Positions 7,887 to 14,351 of a stretch of 33,984 nucleotides of DNA are shown piece by piece. The notes under the pieces were generated by a model, which ran no database searches, had not been told where the DNA came from, and worked only from the letters and a program-made list of their open reading frames with translations. Both the position numbers and the translations under genes were made by a program. The stretch covers positions 1 through 33,984 of the forward strand of contig CAIYUD010000197.1 in assembly GCA_903929325.1 (NCBI GenBank), given 5' to 3'. Within the stretch, counting starts at the first letter, position 1; every line of letters begins with the position of its first letter. The DNA comes from an uncultured Opitutia bacterium (GTDB lineage Bacteria; Verrucomicrobiota; Verrucomicrobiia; Opitutales; UBA953).

Positions 7887-8584
7887 GCGACATTGGCACG
7901 TTGGCCATAAAGCGCTGAACCAATACGTATGCATGTCGATCCAGCGAGGATGGCAACTTCGAGGTCATCACTCATTCCCATCGAGAGCTCGGGTAAATCT
8001 ATTTTAAAACGTGCGGCTAAATCATCGCGACACGCACGGAGGCGATTAAAAGCTTTCGCAGCGACCTCTGGGTCATCCGAGAGCGGTGGAACTGTCATCA
8101 ATCCCTCCACGCGCAAAGCGGGAAGTTGCAGGGCTGCTTCCAGCAACGCTGATGCACCGTCGATATCGGTTCCAAATTTTGCAGGATCATCGCCGGCATT
8201 AACCTGAAGAAGTATGGGAAGTTTTTTGCCTAACTCTCCGGCAACCCGACCGAGTCGGTTGGCTAAATCAATGGAGTCGACGGATTGAATGCGGTCGAAG
8301 GTCTCAACCGCTAACTTGGCTTTATTTGACTGAAGGTGCCCAATCAGCTCCCATTGAAGTTCTTTGGGTCCAATCAGGCGCTTCGCAGCGGCTTCTTGCA
8401 CCCGATTCTCGCCAACCGCTAAAATGCCAGCACGGGCAGCGTATTGAGCGGCTTCGACTGGATGGGTCTTGGTAACGGGCAAAAGGCGTACAGAGGCCAA
8501 GGGACGGCCTGCTTTAGCACAGGCAGCAGTAACCCGGCCGAGGACGGCTTGGTAACGTGCTTGAAAGTCCTCATAGGTGACCAT
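7883..8584 (-). CDS. yggS: YggS family pyridoxal-phosphate homeostasis protein
   Basis: The predicted 233-residue PLP-binding TIM-barrel protein (PLPBP/YggS/PipY) buffers pyridoxal 5'-phosphate and affects amino-acid homeostasis; it has no known catalytic activity. The PLP lysine lies in LLPVTKTHP (Lys39). GENRVQEA, WELIGHLQSNKAKLA, LMTVPPL, SMGMSDDLEVAILAGSTCIRIG and the terminal GSALYG are family hallmarks. ATG 8584 fits homologue N-termini; an in-frame ATG at 8599 is possible. It is first in the yggS-recN operon, coupled through a 4-base overlap. A TTGACA -35 upstream would place transcription within a few bases of the ATG. Confidence 0.94.
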   Translation of the reverse strand: MVTYEDFQARYQAVLGRVTAACAKAGRPLASVRLLPVTKTHPVEAAQYAARAGILAVGENRVQEAAAKRLIGPKELQWELIGHLQSNKAKLAVETFDRIQSVDSIDLANRLGRVAGELGKKLPILLQVNAGDDPAKFGTDIDGASALLEAALQLPALRVEGLMTVPPLSDDPEVAAKAFNRLRACRDDLAARFKIDLPELSMGMSDDLEVAILAGSTCIRIGSALYGQRANVA

Positions 8585-8592
8585 CTGTTTAC

Positions 8593-8621
8593 ATATCAAG
8601 GGTTATGGAGGGGGCTGTCAA
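8593..8621 (-). promoter_or_regulatory. Candidate sigma-70 promoter of yggS-recN
   Basis: On the minus strand TTGACA (8621-8616, perfect -35) is followed after 17 bases by TGATAT (8598-8593, a weak -10 match). Initiation would fall near 8586, two or so bases before the yggS ATG, giving a nearly leaderless transcript. Confidence 0.4.
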
Positions 8622-8633
8622 ATCTTGGCGTAC

Positions 8634-8651
8634 ATCCCTGGTTTTAGGGAT
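8634..8651. repeat. Inverted repeat in yggS/lysR divergent region, possible operator
   Basis: Perfect inverted repeat ATCCCT-N6-AGGGAT in the 119-base gap between yggS and the LysR-type gene. It lies upstream of both candidate promoters. Its position suits a regulator-binding site, but no binding specificity can be read from it. Confidence 0.4.
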
Positions 8652-8661
8652 TAGAGCCTCT

Positions 8662-8676
8662 AACCTTGATGAGGTT
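8662..8676. promoter_or_regulatory. AACCT-N5-AGGTT dyad, possible LysR-type autoregulatory site
   Basis: The 15-base interrupted dyad AACCTTGATGAGGTT has the size and symmetry of a LysR-type operator and overlaps the candidate -35 of the adjacent regulator gene. Autorepression through this site is the usual arrangement in this family; here it is inference. Confidence 0.4.
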
Positions 8677-8694
8677 TGCTATTAGCCTTATTAA
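8666..8694 (+). promoter_or_regulatory. Candidate promoter of the LysR-type gene
   Basis: TTGATG (8666-8671) and TATTAA (8689-8694) are separated by 17 bases. Each matches the sigma-70 consensus at four of six positions. The start point would be near 8701, only about three bases before the ATG at 8704, so the message may be leaderless. Confidence 0.35.
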
Positions 8695-8703
8695 TCATCC
8701 CTC

Positions 8704-9597
8704 ATGCACATCGAGAACTTCAAAATCTTCTGTGATCTTGTGGACAACAAGAGCTTCTCGAAGGCGGCCAAACTCAATGGTATTACCCAGTCGGCCGTTA
8801 GCCAGCAACTCCGGGCGATGGAAAAACATTTTAACGTCCTGATTGTCGACCGGGGTCAAAAACAATTTCAGTTAACCCGGGAAGGACAGCGACTCCATGA
8901 ATCGGCTCGCGAAATTCTAGGTCACTACGAACGGGCTGCGGGTGAATTACAGGAAATGCGCAAAGTCGTCAGCGGCACGATTCACGTCTCAACGATTGTT
9001 TCGATTGGCTTACATGAACTGCCTCCCTACCAAAAGCGCTTCATGCAAGAATTCCCCCACGTGAATGTGCGCGTGGAGTACCGTCGATCGAACCTCGTCT
9101 ACGAAGATGTACTTTCGAATGCCGTCGACATTGGCCTCATCGCCTTCCCGCAAAAACTCCGTCAGCTTGAAGTCATTCCGTTCATGGAAGATCAACTGGT
9201 GCCTGTCTGTGCGCCGAAACATCCTTTAGCTAAGCTTGGAGACATTGAACTCGCAGATCTGCAGGGCTGTAAATTTATTGGATTCGACCAAGACATTCCG
9301 ACGCGCAAAGCGCTGGACGCTTTCTTCCGCGAACACCGCATCGAACTCGAGCCAACCATGGAGTTTGATAACATTGAAACGATTAAGCGCGCCGTCGAAG
9401 TGGACGCAGGCGTCGCCCTGGTTCCAGAAGACACGATTCGTCAAGAGGTCGAACAAGGGACCTTAATTAAGCTACGGATGAGGGATCGTCGCATTGCGCG
9501 GCCCTTGGCGATTATTCATCGCAAAGGTCGGGTACTGTCACCGGCATTGAAGCGCTTCATTGCGCTACTGATTGCGGGTAAAGTCCCTGTGGCCTAA
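8704..9597 (+). CDS. LysR-type transcriptional regulator
   Basis: A 297-residue LTTR. Residues 1-60 form the winged helix-turn-helix (MHIENFKIFCDLVDNKSFSK, AAKLNGITQSAVSQQLRAME). A linker helix and the two-lobed effector-binding domain follow from about residue 90 (GTIHVSTIVS) to the end. Nothing in the sequence names the co-inducer. It is transcribed divergently from yggS-recN across 119 bases that hold two inverted repeats, so it may regulate itself and possibly yggS. Its stop is one base from the convergent membrane-protein gene. Family assignment is firm; target genes are unknown. Confidence 0.93.
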   Translation: MHIENFKIFCDLVDNKSFSKAAKLNGITQSAVSQQLRAMEKHFNVLIVDRGQKQFQLTREGQRLHESAREILGHYERAAGELQEMRKVVSGTIHVSTIVSIGLHELPPYQKRFMQEFPHVNVRVEYRRSNLVYEDVLSNAVDIGLIAFPQKLRQLEVIPFMEDQLVPVCAPKHPLAKLGDIELADLQGCKFIGFDQDIPTRKALDAFFREHRIELEPTMEFDNIETIKRAVEVDAGVALVPEDTIRQEVEQGTLIKLRMRDRRIARPLAIIHRKGRVLSPALKRFIALLIAGKVPVA

Positions 9598-9598
9598 T

Positions 9599-10210
9599 TT
9601 AAACCCGATAACGGTTGGCTGCGCGTACGAGGGCGAAGGTGGGCAGTGCTTGCCCAAACATCAGGCCCAAGCCCACGCCAACCAAGGCAAAGTCGGCTGG
9701 TTGCCGAAGGCACTGCCAGGCTGCTATCCACCAAACCAATGCTCCTAAAAGGGGCTCAGGGCGACGCCGCATGGTGCCTTGTACGCAGGCATGAATTCCG
9801 CCGAGCGAACAAGCTAAAGCTGCAAGCGCTGAGGGCGTTGCGAGTTCGAGAGCAAAAACAGCATGGGCTGATCCTGCTAGCGTGACAAAAATTCCGAAAA
9901 GCAACGACGACCCCGTTCGTCGGTTGGTCGGGATGATTTTAAGTTCTGTGCGGTGGGCGCGAAGGTAATGAAAGGTCGCCAAAAGTCCGAGCGCAAGCGA
10001 GAGCACCCAAATGTAAATCAACCCGCGAATGGGAATAGACCAGTAGAGAATAGCCGCTTGCAACAAGCAGCACTTAGCCAAAAGCAGCGCCCAAACGCAG
10101 ACCAAAAGATCAAGGACGCGCGTCTCGCGATGTGCGCGCTCGATTGAAAGGGCCAGCTCGGCGTCGATGGGTGACGGGAGTGTGTATCTTAAATCTGAAC
10201 GATCACTCAT
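9599..10210 (-). CDS. Putative six-helix membrane protein, function unknown
   Basis: The 203-residue product is strongly hydrophobic, with likely membrane helices at about 33-58, 62-82, 103-121, 126-145, 154-168 and 173-194. A polar, charged N-terminus (1-32) and an Arg/Lys-rich loop near 84-99 would by the positive-inside rule lie in the cytoplasm. I recognise no family motif. Its ATG overlaps the stop of the upstream 483-residue gene as ATGA, so the two are almost certainly co-translated and may act together. It is possibly a membrane partner or anchor for that protein, but this is inference. Confidence 0.75.
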   Translation of the reverse strand: MSDRSDLRYTLPSPIDAELALSIERAHRETRVLDLLVCVWALLLAKCCLLQAAILYWSIPIRGLIYIWVLSLALGLLATFHYLRAHRTELKIIPTNRRTGSSLLFGIFVTLAGSAHAVFALELATPSALAALACSLGGIHACVQGTMRRRPEPLLGALVWWIAAWQCLRQPADFALVGVGLGLMFGQALPTFALVRAANRYRV

Positions 10211-11658
10211 GCTTGCCAGAGTTTTTGTTTATAGATTGAAGCCACTGTCCGCGGATCTACCTCAGCCTCCCAACTTTTATCACCACGCTGGATACGTTCA
10301 GCCAAGGTACGCGGCTGACAGTTCAATGCTACAGGATTGCAGTCGGGCACAGCCTCCAAGGAGCCGGCTAATTTCAAGTGATTCAACAATCCCTCTACGC
10401 CTGGGTGAAGACGAAGTGAATCGAGCGTAATCACCGCGTCATCAGGGAAAGTATACCCATCTGGAAAACAAACCCGACGGGCAACGGGGTCTTGATAAAG
10501 TCGGTTCAGCTGTCGACCGGACATCGGGTAAACCAGCAGACGTACTTGTGCTTTGAAAAGCCTGCCCAATGCCTCCAAGAGCCCGCCTTCTAAAGCCGTG
10601 TAATTCTCGGTATTGAGAATTTCGACCAAGTTATTCACCCCTGAGACAAGCGTGACTGCGCCTGCTGTATAGCGGCGGAAGTAACCCGGGAGTCTATAGT
10701 AGCCGCGCCACCGAGAAATAAGCATCGGGTGGCCGAGTTCATTGGCTAAACGAGCACGTGCCACAACGTCAGCTTCGGCGGTATGGTCATCACGCAAACT
10801 GATCTCGAGCAAGCACACCAAATTCGTACTGGGCGTAGCTTTCTTACCTTGTTCAAGCATATCCAAGTTAACATGGGAAACGGGCCGCAGTGACCCGCGT
10901 GCAACCAAGACATCTTTATGGTAAAAGAACTCGCTCGGCACTTCCGGTTCGCCGCTCGGGCCAAAGAGAACGGCGTCCGTTAACCCTAGGCGCACAAGGC
11001 GGATAGCTGCTTCGGCAGGATTGAGGTGCGCCAAGGCTGGCCCAGAAAAATCAAGGCGGTCGACTTCGACGCGCGCAGCACCCACGCCCTCGATCAAGGC
11101 GTTCAGGAGTGCATCATTATTACCGCGTGCATGAAATGCTGCGTGAATTAAGTTAACGCCGACAATTCCAAGCGCGTCTTGTTGGCGAGCAGCCAAGTGA
11201 TCCCAAAGGCGCAAGTGCAGGATTATGTCAGAAGGTGCTGCACCAGGCTCATGCTGGAAACGTAGACCCATCCAACAGTGCCCTTGCCCGACCCCATCAT
11301 GTGGCGTCGTCGCGACAGTGTCCGCGAAAACAAAGAATCGCGAGGTCTTGCCGCGCTCTGGCTCTAGTCGATCAACCAAAAGGTCGTACTCATGGGCAAG
11401 CATTTGGGTCAGACGCTCACGCGAGACGTAGCGCTGGGGATGACCGTAAATGGCGTCGCTGATGCGCATATCATATGCCGACATGCTTTTGGCGACCGTA
11501 CCGGAAGCACCACCTGCTTTAAAAAAATGCCGGACGACCTCTTGGCCGGCCCCAATTTCAGCAAAAGTCCCGTACACCGAGGCATCGAGATTAAGCGCCA
11601 GGGCCTTACGCTCAGCGACAACTGATGCTAGGGAGCCTGGATCAAGGGATTCAGTCAT
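10207..11658 (-). CDS. Conserved protein of unknown function (483 residues)
   Basis: A full-length, soluble-looking protein without signal peptide or membrane helix. Notable blocks are YGTFAEIGAGQEVVRHFF (about 29-46), GGASGTVAKSMSAYDM (about 49-64), FFVFADTVATT (about 108-118), GHCWMGLRFQ (about 126-135), a middle section with NLIHAAFHARGNN and LTDAVLFGPSGEPEVPSEFFYHKDVLVARGS, and YYRLPGYFRRYT (about 322-333). I believe homologues occur widely in bacteria and carry inconsistent names (for example TonB-dependent receptor or nicotinate-nucleotide adenylyltransferase). Neither name fits: there is no barrel, plug, signal peptide or HxGH nucleotidyltransferase motif. It is the first gene of a coupled pair with the downstream membrane protein and is divergent from sppA across 78 bases. 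I assign no function. Confidence 0.8.
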   Translation of the reverse strand: MTESLDPGSLASVVAERKALALNLDASVYGTFAEIGAGQEVVRHFFKAGGASGTVAKSMSAYDMRISDAIYGHPQRYVSRERLTQMLAHEYDLLVDRLEPERGKTSRFFVFADTVATTPHDGVGQGHCWMGLRFQHEPGAAPSDIILHLRLWDHLAARQQDALGIVGVNLIHAAFHARGNNDALLNALIEGVGAARVEVDRLDFSGPALAHLNPAEAAIRLVRLGLTDAVLFGPSGEPEVPSEFFYHKDVLVARGSLRPVSHVNLDMLEQGKKATPSTNLVCLLEISLRDDHTAEADVVARARLANELGHPMLISRWRGYYRLPGYFRRYTAGAVTLVSGVNNLVEILNTENYTALEGGLLEALGRLFKAQVRLLVYPMSGRQLNRLYQDPVARRVCFPDGYTFPDDAVITLDSLRLHPGVEGLLNHLKLAGSLEAVPDCNPVALNCQPRTLAERIQRGDKSWEAEVDPRTVASIYKQKLWQA

Positions 11659-11736
11659 AACGGTATCTAAACGTTATAGGGTCATCTGGCAAATGAGTTT
11701 GTCCTCCTAGAATAACCACTCAGATTAGGTTCACCC

Positions 11737-13539
11737 ATGAAAGACTTCCTTAAAAGCGTCTTTGCTTCTGCCCTCGGCTTTAGCCTCACCCTGCTAGCCG
11801 GTTTTCTTGTGATGATTGTGCTCATCACGGCGATTGCGACGCACGAGCCCAGCGATGGCTCACGCCGCATACACATCGAGCCAGGTACCTTTTTGATCAT
11901 CGGCAATGGCATGGCCATCAATGACACCCCAGAGCATGGGTCTCTGGGTATCGGCTCTTTACTCTCTGGCGCTAACGACATGCCACAAGTCGACCTCTAT
12001 CGGGCGCTTGAGGCCCTAGACCTTGCTGCCAAAGACCCGAACATCGCTGGCATTCTCATGGTCGAAGGCCTTGATGCTGGTTTAGCAACAAAGTCCGAAC
12101 TCCGAAAAGCTCTTCAGGATTTTATCCAGTCTTCCAAGAAACCTGTGATTGCGTGGATGGAAAATCCTACGACGGGCGAATACCATATGATGTCGGCCGC
12201 CAAGACACTCATCTTGCATAAATCAGGTGAAGTCCAGTTTGCAGGCATCGCATCGTACTCAACCTATTGGGGAGAAGGCCTCCGCCGCTTAGGCGTCGGC
12301 GTACAAGTCACCAAAGTCGGTAAATATAAATCCGCAGTCGAGCCACTCATCGGCGATAAAATGAGTGAGCCTGCACGCCAACAGTCGCAAGAGCTGCTGG
12401 ATGACATTTGGAATCGCGTGATGGCAGATGTCGCCCGTGCTCGCGGAATCTCCATAGTCCAATTACAAAAGGCAGTTAGCAACCCTGGGATCTTTTCGCC
12501 TCAACGCGCGCTTGAATTAAAACTCGTGGACAAGGTCATGCAGCGCGATGAATTGATTGCAGAAGTCATTCGTGCGGGCGCAGCCGATGATACCGAAGGC
12601 TCCTTCCGGCAAGTATCACTCACGCGGTACGCAGAAAAAGTAAAACTTCCTAAAGGTAGCGAACAGGTTGCGGTCGTTTATGCCGAAGGAGAAATCGTCG
12701 ACGGCATGGGCAGCCCAACTTCTGTGGGCGGAGATCGCGTCGCCGCAACGCTCCGTCACTTGCGTAGCGACGAGAAGGTTAAAGCGATTGTGCTGCGCGT
12801 GAATAGCCCCGGCGGTTCCGCCTTTGCCTCTGAAATCATTCACCGCGAACTCGACCTTCTTCGCCAGAAGGGCGTGCCCATTATTGTATCGATGGGCGAC
12901 TTAGCTGCGAGTGGTGGGTATTACATCTCATCGCCCGGGAGCACTGTTATCGCAGACCCTATGACTATCACTGGCTCCATTGGCGTCTTTGGCCTCCACT
13001 TCAATTACGGCGAACTTGCTGCTAAACTTTCGCTCGCAACCGATGGTGTCAAAACTGGGACATACGCTGACCTACTCGCAGTCCATCGGCCCGCTACAGT
13101 TGAAGAGCTTGCGATTGTCCAAGAGTCCGTAGATCGCGTCTATGAAGAATTCCTGGGTGTCGTTGGCAGTGGCAGAAACATGAAACGCGACGCGGTCCAT
13201 GAAATCGCCCAAGGTCGCGTCTGGTCGGGCGCACGCGCTCGCAAGATTGGCCTAGTTGATTCCTTCGGCGGCTTACGCGATGCGATTGCGGAAGCCACGA
13301 AGCAAGCGAAGCTCAGCAAGCCTGGAATCGTTCAATTCCCTAGCCTACACGAAGACCGTCGTTCATTAGCAGAAATGGTCCTGTCCGATGACAAAGAGAG
13401 TCCACTTTTCGCCCGGGTGGCCAAAGACCCTGTGATGCAATTGATTCGAACCCAATGGCACCAAGCGGATGCGATGCGTAATCTAAACGATCGCCGCGGC
13501 ATCTACCTGTTAGCGCCGCTACGTATTGACGACCGCTAA
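11737..13539 (+). CDS. sppA: Signal peptide peptidase SppA, 67 kDa type
   Basis: SppA is an inner-membrane serine protease that degrades cleaved signal peptides at the periplasmic face. The 600-residue length marks the large duplicated type (E. coli 618). A single N-terminal membrane segment spans about residues 10-35. The N-terminal half supplies the catalytic lysine (Lys198 in GKYKSAVEP). The C-terminal half supplies the nucleophile (Ser392 in DLAASGGYY), followed by the conserved ITGSIGVFG block. This split Ser/Lys dyad is the family arrangement. It is monocistronic by context: divergent from the 483-residue gene and convergent with the M48 protease gene, whose stop shares an 18-base palindrome with its own. 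Confidence 0.95.
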   Translation: MKDFLKSVFASALGFSLTLLAGFLVMIVLITAIATHEPSDGSRRIHIEPGTFLIIGNGMAINDTPEHGSLGIGSLLSGANDMPQVDLYRALEALDLAAKDPNIAGILMVEGLDAGLATKSELRKALQDFIQSSKKPVIAWMENPTTGEYHMMSAAKTLILHKSGEVQFAGIASYSTYWGEGLRRLGVGVQVTKVGKYKSAVEPLIGDKMSEPARQQSQELLDDIWNRVMADVARARGISIVQLQKAVSNPGIFSPQRALELKLVDKVMQRDELIAEVIRAGAADDTEGSFRQVSLTRYAEKVKLPKGSEQVAVVYAEGEIVDGMGSPTSVGGDRVAATLRHLRSDEKVKAIVLRVNSPGGSAFASEIIHRELDLLRQKGVPIIVSMGDLAASGGYYISSPGSTVIADPMTITGSIGVFGLHFNYGELAAKLSLATDGVKTGTYADLLAVHRPATVEELAIVQESVDRVYEEFLGVVGSGRNMKRDAVHEIAQGRVWSGARARKIGLVDSFGGLRDAIAEATKQAKLSKPGIVQFPSLHEDRRSLAEMVLSDDKESPLFARVAKDPVMQLIRTQWHQADAMRNLNDRRGIYLLAPLRIDDR

Positions 13540-13551
13540 AGCGCTTTAGCG
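13534..13551. repeat. Perfect 18-base palindrome containing both convergent stop codons
   Basis: CGCTAAAGCGCTTTAGCG reads the same on both strands. It contains the sppA stop TAA (13537-13539) and the M48 protease stop TAA (13546-13548). It can fold as a 7-base stem with a GCGC loop on either strand, but no U-run follows, so a termination role is uncertain. Confidence 0.7.
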
Positions 13552-14343
13552 AGCAGGCGCCTTCACCTGTTGCGCAGAATAAATCTTTTGAGCCATCGGC
13601 AGAAGCTTTTGAAGGTCCTGGATGCGTGTTTGGTCTGATGGATGCGTCGAAAGAAACTCAGGCATACGAGCTCCAGGTTCTTTTGAGAAACGCTGCCAAA
13701 AAGCAACCGACGTAGCCGGGTTGTAGCCTGCCAGTGCCATATAAACAATGCCGAGCTGATCAGCCTCAGATTCGTGCGAGCGACTAAAAGGCAGGATGAC
13801 CCCAAGGGTAGCGACTGCACCATAAGCAGCCATGGTCTGGTTGTGTTTCTCCACAGATTGATCCCGCGTAGCTTGATCAACTGCCACAGCTCCGACGGCT
13901 GCAGCAATACCCTGAGAGACTCGCTCATTGCCATGTCGGCAAACAACGTGCGCAACTTCGTGACCAAGAATAACCGCGATATCTTCGTCCGTTGGCGTCA
14001 ATCGGAACATACCAGAGTTAAAACCAATCTTACCACCCGGCATGGCAAATGCATTGGGGCTGTCATCTTTAATAATGGCGATTTCCCAAGCAGCAGGTGG
14101 CGGCAAACTTGCGTCACCATAACCCTTGGGTGCCGTCCGCGCAGCAGTGATAACACGTAGCGCGATTGCCTTCACGCGGGCAAGCCCAGCGGGATCATTC
14201 GCTCTCGGCATCTGCGCAAATGCTGCCGAGGCCTGCTCTGACAGAGCGGATTCACTGGCTAGGTTTAGCTGACTACGACCCGTTCCAGGAACCGTCCGGC
14301 AGGCACACAACAAGGCTAAGACTGATAAAAGGACGACTCTCAA
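13546..14343 (-). CDS. M48-family metalloprotease, predicted lipoprotein
   Basis: A 265-residue periplasmic zinc protease of the Oma1/BepA/LoiP type. The N-terminus has a lipobox-like LLCAC (11-15), so the mature protein is probably lipid-anchored. The zinc motif HEVAH is at 128-132, with the third ligand in SHESEAD (Glu191). PNAFAMPGGKIGFNSGM before it and STHPSDQTRI after it are typical. The only suitable start is TTG at 14343, eight bases after the kinase gene stop; no ATG precedes the lipobox in frame. In E. coli such proteases act in outer-membrane protein quality control. Its place as last gene of an operon with an outer-membrane barrel suggests a similar role here (inference). Confidence 0.88.
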   Translation of the reverse strand: MRVVLLSVLALLCACRTVPGTGRSQLNLASESALSEQASAAFAQMPRANDPAGLARVKAIALRVITAARTAPKGYGDASLPPPAAWEIAIIKDDSPNAFAMPGGKIGFNSGMFRLTPTDEDIAVILGHEVAHVVCRHGNERVSQGIAAAVGAVAVDQATRDQSVEKHNQTMAAYGAVATLGVILPFSRSHESEADQLGIVYMALAGYNPATSVAFWQRFSKEPGARMPEFLSTHPSDQTRIQDLQKLLPMAQKIYSAQQVKAPAR

Positions 14344-14351
14344 GGCTTTGT

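Noticed and set aside
10207..11658. Naming the 483-residue protein a TonB-dependent receptor or nucleotide adenylyltransferase, as I recall homologues being labelled
   Set aside because: No signal peptide, plug or barrel pattern and no HxGH motif; left as unknown.
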